DNA from: Candidatus Eisenbacteria bacterium
GTDB lineage: Bacteria > Eisenbacteria > RBG-16-71-46 > JASEGR01
DNA: 40,893 nucleotides
Assembly (NCBI GenBank): GCA_030017955.1
Contig: JASEGR010000020.1
Span: 1 to 40,893 of the forward strand
Direction of reading: 5' to 3'
The notes beneath the pieces were generated by a model, which was given only the letters and a program-made list of their open reading frames with translations, had not been told where the DNA came from and made no database searches. Positions 24,345 to 31,469 of this stretch are shown here, piece after piece (positions within the stretch are counted from its first letter, which is position 1; each line of letters starts with the position of its first letter). Both the position numbers and the translations under genes were made by a program.

Positions 24345-25370
24345 ATGAGCTTTCGGACACTAACAGACGCAGAGCTTGCACAAGGAATACCAGTGGCGGG
24401 ACTGCGCTTCAAAGAGCGTGACGAATACCTCTTGGAGCTGATTTCGAAGGGGCAGACAATCGCGCAGGGCGTTCCGAACGGCGGCTTTGATTATGACGGG
24501 GACGAAGACGGACAGCCCGATTGGTGGGCGTTTGTTCCATATCCGGGCGGGTCAGGCACGCTCGTCGATACAGTGGCAGGCTATACGTGGCTTCAGGAAG
24601 GCAGCAAAAGCTACCAGATGACCAGCCCGGGAGACAACGCGACGAATGGCGGCGGTGTGCTGACAAGCTCCTACATTGAGCTTTCGCCACTGGTTGACTA
24701 TCTGCTCAGCGGAATCGTCCACAGCTCAAAGAGTGGGGCTGCCAGAGTGAAAGTGACGCTGGACTATTACGCGAGCGGGAAGACGTATGTCAGCACGGCT
24801 ACGCTACTTAACTATGTGCCAAACGTACAGACCGCCTTATGGTTTGCCCGGAGTTTCAGACCGCCAGCCACGGCTCGATACATAAGGATAAATCTTTGCG
24901 GAGGCGTGCCACACACGGTAAGCGTAGGGGCGGGTGCTACGCAGATAACTTGGGATGTGATTCAGTTGAACGAATCCTTGCGATGGCAGGCTCCGATGGG
25001 GCTAGATCAGCGGGCTACAGTGTCGGGAACTTGGTATGAGCGTTATCGCTATCCGTTAGCCTTTCCATATATGGACGGCGAACTTGTCATGGTCGCGATG
25101 CCGATTGAGCTTGCTTCGAACGGGTCAGCTACAGCTTATGCCCGCATGAGATTGAGTTGCGGGATTCCCGGCCAGCAGGGTGTCTCGAATGTGTTTGCTA
25201 CGACCAGCGCGACCTACAAGCGGGGAATCCTGACGGTCATAGGGCGAGCCAGGACGCTATATGGCATTGCTCATTTGTACGTTGATCTGATGAACAGCTC
25301 CGGGAGCATAGTGACCATGACCAGGTTGCCCTATCCGACAAACGCCAGCATAAGAATCCTGAGGGGATAA
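24345..25370 (+). CDS. Tail protein with carbohydrate-binding-like domain (paralogue 1)
   Basis: 341 residues and the first of three tandem paralogues. The N-terminal 35 residues (LTDAELAQGIPVAGLRFKERDEYLL) anchor it to the tail by inference. Next is a jelly-roll domain typical of CBM4/9-like modules (GVPNGGFDYDGDEDGQPDWWAFVPYPGGSG, GGGVLTSSYIEL, ARSFRPPATARYIRI), then a C-terminal beta-rich domain (about 225-341). Such proteins usually bind sugars on the host surface. TAGGAG precedes the ATG. It overlaps paralogue 2 by one base (TAATG). Confidence 0.65.
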   Translation: MSFRTLTDAELAQGIPVAGLRFKERDEYLLELISKGQTIAQGVPNGGFDYDGDEDGQPDWWAFVPYPGGSGTLVDTVAGYTWLQEGSKSYQMTSPGDNATNGGGVLTSSYIELSPLVDYLLSGIVHSSKSGAARVKVTLDYYASGKTYVSTATLLNYVPNVQTALWFARSFRPPATARYIRINLCGGVPHTVSVGAGATQITWDVIQLNESLRWQAPMGLDQRATVSGTWYERYRYPLAFPYMDGELVMVAMPIELASNGSATAYARMRLSCGIPGQQGVSNVFATTSATYKRGILTVIGRARTLYGIAHLYVDLMNSSGSIVTMTRLPYPTNASIRILRG

Positions 25371-26341
25371 TGGGTTTTGACGCAATAACGACAACCGAAT
25401 TAGCCAGAGGGAAACCGTTTAAGACCGGGCTGGCGAAGAAGTTTCGCAACCGGGACGATGCCCTGCTTGTCCTCGTCGATAGCGGAAATCTCTTAAGCCT
25501 AGGAGTGCCGAATCCGTCTTTTGAGATAGACACAGATGCGGATGGGAAGCCCAATTGCTGGACGTTTGCCGCATATCCGGGCGGGTCAGGAGTGCTTGTA
25601 TCGGATGGGATGCACGGAGCCAAAAGATTTCGCTTCACGCATCCGGGCGGAAGCGGAAACGGAGGAGGCACGCTAGTTAGCAACGTGGTTCCAGCGACAG
25701 AACTGACCCGGCAGTACGTCGGCTTTTGTATGTATGCTTCCGTGACCGGGATTGGGGTTGCCGTTCTGGTCAACTGCTATAATGCAAGTCTGAGCTTCAT
25801 CAGCGCAGCCAGCCTGTACGATACGACTGCCGTGCCTACGACAGCGACCCTGTTCATGCGTTCGTTTGTGCCGCCTGCCGGGACGCGGTTCATGGCGATT
25901 GTTTTAGTTGGAGGCAGGAATACGATTGACGTTGCGGGCTATGTGTATTTTGATTTTGTGTCCCTAAATGCCTTGCGGGAGAACGGGAGCGATTGGACGA
26001 TAGCGGAGGGGACCGGAACGGAAACGGATTGGACTGACAAAACTTCGACGACGCTTTATGTGCCTGACCTGAGCGGAGCCATTGTTCTTTTGACCTTCCC
26101 GGCCAGCGTGAAGACAAGCAATTCTGCCGTGACGGGCTACGTTCGTTTCCGGGTCGGGTCGAACTACAGCTCAGAAATCGCCGTCGCAGGATTGCCCTAT
26201 TCCGAGCAGATTTGTCAGATGGTTTTACCTCTAACCGGGGCTTCGGCCACAATAATGATGCAGATAAAGATTCCAGCAGGCGGGGCGACAGTGTACGGAA
26301 TCAAGAACATAGCCCGTTCGTCACTGATTATACTGCCATGA
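25370..26341 (+). CDS. Tail protein with carbohydrate-binding-like domain (paralogue 2)
   Basis: 323 residues. It follows the same plan as paralogue 1: LARGKPFKTGLAKKFRNRDD, then GVPNPSFEIDTDADGKPNCW, AAYPGGSG, GGGTLVSNVVP, MRSFVPPAGTRFMAIVL, and a C-terminal domain beginning near WTIAEGTGTETDW. A 19-bp stretch around YPGGSG is identical in DNA to the first gene, which argues for recent duplication or gene conversion. The C-terminal halves have diverged more, as expected if they contact different ligands. Confidence 0.65.
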   Translation: MGFDAITTTELARGKPFKTGLAKKFRNRDDALLVLVDSGNLLSLGVPNPSFEIDTDADGKPNCWTFAAYPGGSGVLVSDGMHGAKRFRFTHPGGSGNGGGTLVSNVVPATELTRQYVGFCMYASVTGIGVAVLVNCYNASLSFISAASLYDTTAVPTTATLFMRSFVPPAGTRFMAIVLVGGRNTIDVAGYVYFDFVSLNALRENGSDWTIAEGTGTETDWTDKTSTTLYVPDLSGAIVLLTFPASVKTSNSAVTGYVRFRVGSNYSSEIAVAGLPYSEQICQMVLPLTGASATIMMQIKIPAGGATVYGIKNIARSSLIILP

Positions 26342-27327
26342 GCTACAGCTACATCACGCCAGAGGAGATACTTTCAGGCAAAGGAGTCCGTTCGAGCCTG
26401 TGGCTTCGATATCGTGCCAATGACGAGTGGCTAAAGGCACAATCGGAAGCCGGGGAGCCGAGTGGGAATCTACTTTGGAATGGCTCTTTTGAACTTGACG
26501 CTGATGGCGAAACTGCGCCTCTTGGCTGGGCGTTCTCGGCATACGAAGGTGGCAGCGGTCAGGTCAAGATTTGCGCTGATGCCAGCCACGGAGCCAAGTG
26601 CTTCAAGATTGTACAGGTGGCCGGGGCAGGGAAGGGGGGCGGCATCCTCGTCAGCTCCCTCGTTCCAGTGACGCAGTTGCGGACGTATCTGTTGCAGTTT
26701 CATGTCCACTGTACCACAGGCGGGACGACTGGCCGGGTAAAGGCAAGCGTATGGCACTTTGATGGGGCGGGGAAGCCCATGGCACAGTATAGCCCCTATG
26801 TGTTGTGGGACGGCTTCGCCCCGGTTACGCCCACGCGGTATGCGAGAAGTTTCACGCCAAAGCCCGGCGCACGTTTCGTAGCCATCGTGTTCAGTGTGGC
26901 AGAGCCAATGTATCAGGGAAACGACAGCATCTTTTTGGACGCTATCGACATCAGGGATACAGTTGTCGAAGATGCCCCGGGAGCTATTACCGAAGGAAGT
27001 ACGGCGGCAACCTCTTGGACAAACTGCGGGAGTGCTCTTCTTGCTCTTCCGAACCTTGGAGCAGGCTATGCTTTGCTTTTAATTGAGGCCAGCGTAAAGA
27101 CTTCCGTGGCAACGAGTACGACCGCTTTTATTCGCTTCCGTGTCGGGAACGACTACTCGAACGAAGTCAGCGTGACGGCTAACATCTACGCCAGCTTTGG
27201 CTTCTTGCTACGAACAGAGTTAGGGGATTTCGCCACGCTTTCGCTTGTGATGGAGCTCAAAGCAGTAACCGGGACGGCTTCCGGAAAAAAGGATGTGGAG
27301 AAAACAGGACTCGTAATTATGCCATAA
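26338..27327 (+). CDS. Tail protein with carbohydrate-binding-like domain (paralogue 3)
   Basis: 329 residues from ATG 26338, whose ATGA overlaps the stop of paralogue 2; longer in-frame starts lie inside that gene. It shows LLWNGSFELDADGETAPLGW, SAYEGGSG, GGGILVSSLVP and ARSFTPKPGARFVAIVF. The C-terminal domain shares TEGSTAATSWTN and TAFIRFRVGNDYSNEVSV with paralogue 2 (VRFRVGSNYSSEIAV). It is the last gene of the late operon, followed by a weak hairpin. Confidence 0.65.
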   Translation: MSYSYITPEEILSGKGVRSSLWLRYRANDEWLKAQSEAGEPSGNLLWNGSFELDADGETAPLGWAFSAYEGGSGQVKICADASHGAKCFKIVQVAGAGKGGGILVSSLVPVTQLRTYLLQFHVHCTTGGTTGRVKASVWHFDGAGKPMAQYSPYVLWDGFAPVTPTRYARSFTPKPGARFVAIVFSVAEPMYQGNDSIFLDAIDIRDTVVEDAPGAITEGSTAATSWTNCGSALLALPNLGAGYALLLIEASVKTSVATSTTAFIRFRVGNDYSNEVSVTANIYASFGFLLRTELGDFATLSLVMELKAVTGTASGKKDVEKTGLVIMP

Positions 27328-27354
27328 CCTGCAGCTAGGGTGTTACCCTTCAGG
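27328..27354 (+). terminator. Weak hairpin at end of late operon
   Basis: CCTG (27328-27331) and AGGG (27337-27340) can pair with CCCT (27346-27349) and CAGG (27351-27354), separated by an internal loop. No T-run follows on the + strand. It lies between the last tail gene and a convergent minus-strand gene, where a terminator is expected. Confidence 0.3.
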
Positions 27355-27370
27355 TGATATTCTCGGAGAT

Positions 27371-27856
27371 TTAGCTCTCCCCTCCAATATGGCTTTCAAT
27401 TAGTTTCTTGACCTGATGGGCTGTCTTAATATAATTCCAACGAAGTTCGACGGCTCGCCCGCTCCCCGATGTGTCGATTAATAGTTGTCCACAACGAAAC
27501 ATTTTGCCCAGTATGTTTTCCTTTATCTCAATCGATGTTACATGTTTGAAGGGTACCGTTTTGACGCTAGTGGTGATGATTCCCGTTCTTGTCAACAATC
27601 CTCTATTTGATATGGCATAGCGCGTTGACAACTTGTTCAAGATGAAAAGAACGGCGGGCAATGCCAGAATAAAATATATGAGGGACATGAACACCATGCC
27701 GTTCTTCGCTATCATACCTGCGATGAATACGGATATACCAGTAATTATCATTAAACCGGCCCAGCCATAGGCGAAAACGCAACTTAGCATGCTCGGTCGG
27801 TCCACATATTCTATCGTCTCATCTTTCTGCAAATACTTTGGATCTATGTCCCACAT
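27371..27856 (-). CDS. PH-domain membrane protein (bPH2/DUF304-like)
   Basis: 161 residues. Two membrane helices (about residues 28-49, YGWAGLMIITGISVFIAGMIA, and 54-74, VFMSLIYFILALPAVLFIL) are followed by a bacterial PH-like domain: TRYAISNRGLLTRTGIITTSVKTVPFKHVTSIEIKENILGKMFRCGQLLIDTSG. This is the YdbT/bPH_2 pattern, in which the small beta domain sits on the cytoplasmic side. The gene opposes the late operon and has GAAGGAGG before its ATG. It looks like a moron or lysogenic-conversion gene of unknown effect on the host envelope. Confidence 0.8.
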   Translation of the reverse strand: MWDIDPKYLQKDETIEYVDRPSMLSCVFAYGWAGLMIITGISVFIAGMIAKNGMVFMSLIYFILALPAVLFILNKLSTRYAISNRGLLTRTGIITTSVKTVPFKHVTSIEIKENILGKMFRCGQLLIDTSGSGRAVELRWNYIKTAHQVKKLIESHIGGES

Positions 27857-27910
27857 GGCGAGATTCCCTCCTTCGGACTATTACAGATACTGCGAGTTGA
27901 TAGCCTTCTA

Positions 27911-28057
27911 TCATCTCCAAATGACGAGACTATCTTCATGCAGAACGATCGGCACAACATGCCTGGGCTGGCCTGGGCGGCTGCCATCATTGTAGGCGAT
28001 CGTTATTACCTTGCCCATGCCGGCAACAGCGCGAAGGAATTCTGCTATCGGATTCAT
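27911..28057 (-). CDS. 48-residue protein, KVITIAYNDGSRPG motif
   Basis: A short minus-strand frame starting at ATG 28057 behind AAAGGG. Residues 12-38 (GMGKVITIAYNDGSRPGQPRHVVPI) match a motif found in WYL-like and related phage proteins (KxxTIxYxGGSxPGxxRxVxP), usually followed by a longer C-terminal part. Here the frame stops after LVIWR, so the protein may be truncated or a natural single-strand minimal form. It lies downstream of the minus promoter at 28084-28113 and 54 bp upstream of the PH-domain gene, in the same direction. Confidence 0.5.
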   Translation of the reverse strand: MNPIAEFLRAVAGMGKVITIAYNDGSRPGQPRHVVPIVLHEDSLVIWR

Positions 28058-28083
28058 TGATGAACCCTTTTCTCCCAAAGAGA

Positions 28084-28113
28084 AGAATACCCGGTCGGTC
28101 TGGAATCAGTCAA
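28084..28113 (-). promoter_or_regulatory. Minus-strand sigma70-type promoter
   Basis: On the minus strand, TTGACT (28113-28108) is followed after 18 bp by TATTCT (28089-28084). Matches are 5/6 and 4/6. It is placed 27 bp before the 48-residue gene and would transcribe it and the PH-domain gene in a lysogen. Confidence 0.55.
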
Positions 28114-28189
28114 GTTTTTTCTAACGATGTCCCAGTTCCCGGGATGTGAACCGCGGTTTACGGCGGCCCCCGCAGGCTGCAAACTCCGG

Positions 28190-28218
28190 TTGACGCAAGA
28201 TACCGAAATCCGTATAAT
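28190..28218 (+). promoter_or_regulatory. Strong sigma70-type promoter before the RHH gene
   Basis: TTGACG (28190-28195), a 17-bp spacer, then a perfect TATAAT (28213-28218). It is the best promoter in the window. It fires rightward into the ribbon-helix-helix gene and lies back to back with the minus promoter at 28084-28113. Palindromes TCCCGGGA and ACCGCGGT lie between them, possible operators. Confidence 0.75.
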
Positions 28219-28270
28219 GGTACTGGGAGAAAAGAGCAGACCCACTAAGGCGTCCGCCCGTAACATCTTT

Positions 28271-28468
28271 ATGCCCAAGAGAACAAGAACGTCCCTTGTC
28301 CTTGATCGAGTTCAGTATAAAGAATTCAAGAAACTATGCATTGATCTCGATGTCTCGATGTCGGTTGCATTTGATTTTCTTCTGAAAGATGCTCTAAATC
28401 CTGCGCAATTTTCCAACCTAAAGAACCGCTTAATGCATTATCTGCAAACGACTTCAAAAAAAGATTAA
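28271..28468 (+). CDS. Ribbon-helix-helix DNA-binding protein, putative regulator
   Basis: 65 residues from ATG 28271. The pattern RTRTSLVLDRVQYKEFKKLCIDLDVSMSVAFDFLLKDAL is a ribbon-helix-helix fold: a beta strand with alternating residues, a helix, a turn and a second helix. Dimers insert the strand in the major groove. ATG 28217 in frame overlaps the -10 and is unlikely. No ribosome site is obvious, so the start is uncertain. Located at the divergent promoter pair, it is the best candidate for a lysogeny repressor; no cI-like HTH repressor was seen elsewhere. Confidence 0.65.
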   Translation: MPKRTRTSLVLDRVQYKEFKKLCIDLDVSMSVAFDFLLKDALNPAQFSNLKNRLMHYLQTTSKKD

Positions 28469-28486
28469 AACCGCTGCGCTTTTTTC

Positions 28487-28514
28487 TTGACAAAAGTTAC
28501 TACTTTACGATAAT
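28487..28514 (+). promoter_or_regulatory. Early promoter with overlapping inverted repeat
   Basis: TTGACA (28487-28492), 16-bp spacer, GATAAT (28509-28514). An interrupted inverted repeat, AGTTACTA (28495-28502) with TAGTAATAACT (28520-28530), covers the spacer and the start region. GGAGG follows at 28533 before ATG 28543. The repeat is a likely operator, perhaps for the RHH protein just upstream. Confidence 0.65.
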
Positions 28515-28542
28515 CGGTATAGTAATAACTTTGGAGGCGTCC

Positions 28543-28959
28543 ATGACTGAAAGAAAACATTTTCAAGTAGGTAGGAACCCGTTGGTTTTTGTTGGGGACG
28601 CTTCCACGGACCGGCGGGTTCTCCTACTTGCCGAAGAAAGTCAGGTCGATACGATCGGCGGCGGTAGGTCCACAGCCGTAAGATCGAAAGCTATCCGCTC
28701 CCCACTTCCTACGGAGCTCTTTTCTCCCAAGAATATCCTCCGCCAAACAAGTGGGGGGCGTGTTGCTATTTCCGGATTTTTGGAGAGGCAGGTCAATTGC
28801 ACATCTGTGCATGCGGGAAATGGGGCGCCCCTGAAGAATTCGGAGAGGGTAAGGCCAAGAGAGATACCCAAAATCGACCTAGGGCCTGCCAGGGGCATTA
28901 GAAAGGAAAATGTTGGCTCCGCGATGGTGCTTTTCTCGGAGGAGGAGATCGAATGGTGA
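28543..28959 (+). CDS. Hypothetical early protein
   Basis: 138 residues from ATG 28543 with GGAGG 5-9 nt upstream. No domain recognised. The protein is polar and Arg/Ser-rich with likely little compact structure until the C-terminus, which ends in VLFSEEEIEW, a segment I associate with small early phage proteins. The first gene after a strong promoter and operator, it is expected to be expressed early after induction. It overlaps the next gene by 7 bp. Confidence 0.55.
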   Translation: MTERKHFQVGRNPLVFVGDASTDRRVLLLAEESQVDTIGGGRSTAVRSKAIRSPLPTELFSPKNILRQTSGGRVAISGFLERQVNCTSVHAGNGAPLKNSERVRPREIPKIDLGPARGIRKENVGSAMVLFSEEEIEW

Positions 28960-29162
28960 CCCCCGAGGGTCTGCCGGTCATCGACGCTTTATGTCGGGTG
29001 CTTGAGGATGGCGGAATGGGGACCTATCGGGCGCTGCAAACGATGCTCGCAGGGCGCCCCGGGACCCGCGCGATAAGCCGTTCGGTAAAACCTGGCACAA
29101 AGCAAGAGAAGCCAAAGAATCAGATCGAGCCGGAGGAGATACCTCTGGCGCTGGCGTTCTAA
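28953..29162 (+). CDS. Small hypothetical early protein
   Basis: 69 residues. The ATG overlaps the previous gene and is preceded by the purine-rich GGAGGAGGAGATCG. N-terminal helix (GLPVIDALCRVLEDGGMGTYRALQTML), then a Lys/Pro/Glu-rich linker and a hydrophobic tail (IPLALAF). No recognised family. Confidence 0.5.
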   Translation: MVTPEGLPVIDALCRVLEDGGMGTYRALQTMLAGRPGTRAISRSVKPGTKQEKPKNQIEPEEIPLALAF

Positions 29163-29180
29163 TGCTGAGGGAAGAATATC

Positions 29181-29297
29181 ATGATGATCCTTGGAGTCTT
29201 GTTCGCTGTTCTTCTCCTTGCTCTCTTGGCCATCCGGGTATTGGGGGCCTTCGCGGAAATCTGCAAAGCACTCAGCCAGGAGGAAGCCAGTGAGTAG
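29181..29297 (+). CDS. 38-residue membrane peptide
   Basis: The frame from ATG 29181 to TAG 29297 encodes a single hydrophobic helix (MMILGVLFAVLLLALLAIRVLG) and a short polar tail rich in Glu. GAGGGAAG lies upstream. Too short for standard gene calling, but composition and spacing in an early gene cluster are those of a real membrane microprotein. Confidence 0.5.
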   Translation: MMILGVLFAVLLLALLAIRVLGAFAEICKALSQEEASE

Positions 29298-29322
29298 GCG
29301 GGGCAAGGCTAGAGGATACGCA

Positions 29323-29721
29323 TCATTGCGGGAGGGATTTCAAAATGGCCGGTAGATCTTTTAGGGAAAAATCCAATTGGATGCTGCATTTATGACAGAT
29401 ATAGGGAAAGTCACCCCCCAAAGAACTCAGGGGGCTTCTGCATCCCGGACAGAATACCGCCTCGTGATAACCGCCCGAAGGCTTCCGCTTGAAGAGAGCC
29501 CCTCTCTCTTCGACAAAATTATCTTTAGTCGCCCGAAGGGTCGCAAGTTCTTCTTGAAGTTTGCCTACTTCTTTAGACATCTCGGCATTTTTATTCTTCA
29601 GATCTATGTTTTCCTTCTCCAGCTGGGTTATCGATCGTTCAGTTATCGTCAATTTCTCTCGGAGAATATCGGACAAGGGAATTTCTTTAAGGATGGCCCT
29701 GATATCGGAGAGGATGCTCAT
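29323..29721 (-). CDS. Coiled-coil and zinc-ribbon protein
   Basis: 132 residues. Residues 25-75 form a coiled coil (TITERSITQLEKENIDLKNKNAEMSKEVGKLQEELATL). Residues 88-116 hold four Cys as CPGC and CHKC with 16 residues between, a zinc ribbon (FCPGCRSPL ... YICHKCSI). AAAGGAG precedes the ATG. Minus strand, diverging from the gene at 29826. Small phage zinc-ribbon coiled-coil proteins are often uncharacterised regulators or host-takeover factors. Confidence 0.7.
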   Translation of the reverse strand: MSILSDIRAILKEIPLSDILREKLTITERSITQLEKENIDLKNKNAEMSKEVGKLQEELATLRATKDNFVEERGALFKRKPSGGYHEAVFCPGCRSPLSSLGGDFPYICHKCSIQLDFSLKDLPAILKSLPQ

Positions 29722-29825
29722 GCCGACTCCTTTTCCGTTAACGCAGATTCCTCAGAACAAGACGTGATCGATTGCAAGGGTAGCCGGATCGTAGTCGATT
29801 TGAATCCCTATGGCAAAGGAAGACC

Positions 29826-30284
29826 ATGAACGATCGTGAGACTTTCCAAGAGTCCCTGGAAATCGATCGGGAACAATGCAAGCGGCGAGGCCTCCGGAAG
29901 GACAAGTTGAGGGCTGATGTTCTCGAGCTTCTCAGGACTCGGGGGCGGACCTTTGATGGATTTGTCCGGCAGTTTGGATATCGCCGGGCCCTCCCGGGGG
30001 TTGTAAAGGAGCTAATTGAGGCTGGCATTGTGAGTTACGAACCTCTCTACCGGAAGGTGGGGGGCTGGTCGGGCATGTTCCGTCTAACTGAAGCCGGGAA
30101 GAATGCTGTTGCTGAGATCATCCCCACGACAGCGGGGGATGCGGAGCCGCCGGCGGAGCGGGAGGAAACGACGTGCGGCGAGACACCTGCTCCGCCGGCC
30201 GGCTTCATTGAAGAATCAGAAACAGAGAGCGCGCCGGGTAGCCCGCTCGAGGAGCGGCCTGATGCCCCCGAGGATCCGCGATGA
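29826..30284 (+). CDS. Winged-helix protein with acidic/Pro-rich tail
   Basis: 152 residues. Residues 25-95 form a winged-helix: KLRADVLELLRTRGRTFDGFVRQFGYRRALPGVVKELIEAGIVSYEPLY, then RKVGGWSGMFRLTEAGKNAV. The C-terminal 50 residues are Glu, Pro and Ala-rich and probably disordered. Diverges from the coiled-coil zinc-ribbon gene across a 104-bp intergenic region. A DNA-binding regulator is likely. ATG overlaps a possible small upstream ORF by ATGA. Confidence 0.65.
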   Translation: MNDRETFQESLEIDREQCKRRGLRKDKLRADVLELLRTRGRTFDGFVRQFGYRRALPGVVKELIEAGIVSYEPLYRKVGGWSGMFRLTEAGKNAVAEIIPTTAGDAEPPAEREETTCGETPAPPAGFIEESETESAPGSPLEERPDAPEDPR

Positions 30285-30319
30285 GGCACGGGGGACAGTA
30301 CATCGGGCCGCTCTCATCT

Positions 30320-30475
30320 CTAAGAAACTACATTTAGAGATCGTCCTTGAGTCCGGTAAGACCACAAGGCAATCTTCCTCGCCTCGTCGTCGGTCACGGG
30401 GAAATAAGTGATGACTCTGAACTTGATGTTATTGATCAAAACGAGCCTGGGGTGGACGATCTTCGGCACTTCCAT
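30320..30475 (-). CDS. Small phage protein, NNxKFRVITYFP motif
   Basis: 51 residues from ATG 30475, which has GGGAG 8 nt upstream on the minus strand. The segment VPKIVHPRLVLINNIKFRVITYFPVTDDEARKIAL matches a short protein that I recall from many prophages (INNxxFRVxSYFxLTDxQAxxIA). Probably a small beta-helix-beta fold. It lies opposite in direction to its neighbours and downstream of an inverted repeat at 30502-30555. Confidence 0.6.
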   Translation of the reverse strand: MEVPKIVHPRLVLINNIKFRVITYFPVTDDEARKIALWSYRTQGRSLNVVS

Positions 30476-30501
30476 CTTATCGCTCCCGGGTGAGGGAATT
30501 G

Positions 30502-30555
30502 GTGACAACCCTGGTTCACAACGAGCTCGCCGGAATAGTAAACCCCGGTTGTCAC
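30502..30555 (+). promoter_or_regulatory. Perfect 9-bp inverted repeat, likely operator
   Basis: GTGACAACC (30502-30510) and GGTTGTCAC (30547-30555) form a perfect inverted repeat with 36 bp between. GGTTCAC (30513-30519) is a further half-site-like copy. It lies between divergent genes (minus 30475, plus 30600), the right place for a regulator binding two or three half-sites. Confidence 0.55.
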
Positions 30556-30599
30556 TCGAGCAAGGACGTTTCCAGTCGGGGAATGGGAAAGGATAAGCC

Positions 30600-31151
30600 A
30601 TGAGAATCAAGAAAGTGAAGGTAACCGGCGAGGACCGGGTTCACATCGCATATGAGACCATGAACAACGGGCAATGGGATGAGTTCTCCCTTACCTGCGC
30701 GCAGAAAGCAGCACCGGGCTTCTACGAGGCGCTGAAGGACCTGGTCCCGCACGTTGTCGAGATCTGCGAGCTTCCTAAGGAGTACTCGAGCCGGATCGCC
30801 GTCCAGGGAGTCTCGGCCTCTTATGCCGGGGAGAAGGAAGTCATGGGCGCCACCATTCTCGCGGCGCTTCTTCTTGATCATTCGAACTGCAATCTCAATC
30901 TCAATACGCCCTACAAGATCTCTGAATCGTATTCCGACGGTCCCGGGGATGAGAAGCAGCTCATGACTGATGAATGCTGCAAGGCTCTCGAGGAGCTCTA
31001 CGAGGAATGCGAGAAATACATTCGGGGATTGAGGGTGCAGATTGAGCTTTTCGCCGGAGACCCCCGCAAATCGCAAAAGGCGGCGGCATCAACCGGCAAG
31101 AAGAAATCCAAGAGGCTCTGTCACCCTACACCTCTGCGGCGATTGTGCTGA
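30600..31151 (+). CDS. Conserved phage protein of unknown function
   Basis: 183 residues. The block DEFSLTCAQKAAPGFYEALKDLVPHVVEICELPKEYSSRIAVQGVSASY, then EKEVMGATILAALLLDHSNCNLNLNTPYK and the acidic C-terminal helical region, match a protein found in the early regions of many Gram-positive and proteobacterial prophages. Homologues I recall end near IELF; the final 25 basic residues (KSQKAAASTGKKKSKRL...) overlap another frame and may be a shifted extension. No enzymatic motif. Confidence 0.7.
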   Translation: MRIKKVKVTGEDRVHIAYETMNNGQWDEFSLTCAQKAAPGFYEALKDLVPHVVEICELPKEYSSRIAVQGVSASYAGEKEVMGATILAALLLDHSNCNLNLNTPYKISESYSDGPGDEKQLMTDECCKALEELYEECEKYIRGLRVQIELFAGDPRKSQKAAASTGKKKSKRLCHPTPLRRLC

Positions 31152-31218
31152 GCGGCGTGAGGACGAAGCACTTGCCCGGCAGCAGAATATGGATCTGCAG
31201 CATGAAAGGACACCATGA
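31042..31218 (+). CDS. Possible overlapping 58-residue Cys protein
   Basis: In the +1 frame relative to the preceding gene, TTG 31042 (GAGGG just upstream) opens 58 codons ending in TGA 31218, which overlaps the next gene's ATG as ATGA. Residues 33-52 (VTLHLCGDCAERREDEALAR) carry a C-x2-C pair in a plausible helix-turn context. The overlap fits a coupled phage microprotein, yet the basic first half could equally be a chance reading. Confidence 0.35.
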   Translation: MSFSPETPANRKRRRHQPARRNPRGSVTLHLCGDCAERREDEALARQQNMDLQHERTP

Positions 31219-31469
31219 AGGCCAAGGAATACGCGGAGGAATACAAGAAGGATCCATCGCCGGATCGGCTGAAGAAGATTCTCGGTGAGTTTCTGGTGGA
31301 AGTTAAGACCATCGCGCAGCAGCGCCAGGTCAAGCGGACCGGTGCATTTGTTTCTGTTCTCAATGAGGTCAGTGACAAGTACCGGGCATTTGCCGTCTCC
31401 GCCGGAGATGGGATACGTCCGGATGGATTTGAGAGAGCTCTCGTTGTTTCCATATCGCCCAAGTGGTGA
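31215..31469 (+). CDS. Small hypothetical early protein
   Basis: 84 residues. Helical N-terminal part (KEYAEEYKKDPSPDRLKKILGEFLVEVKTIAQQRQ), then VLNEVSDKYRAFAV and a C-terminal segment. This helical layout is seen in phage proteins near replication genes. Start at ATG overlapping the previous frame. No motif of known function. Confidence 0.6.
   Translation: MKAKEYAEEYKKDPSPDRLKKILGEFLVEVKTIAQQRQVKRTGAFVSVLNEVSDKYRAFAVSAGDGIRPDGFERALVVSISPKW

Noticed and set aside
29722-29825. 21-codon ORF VIDCKGSRIVVDLNPYGKGRP before the winged-helix gene
   Set aside because: It overlaps the next start as ATGA but has no ribosome site and is in a divergent intergenic region; evidence insufficient.
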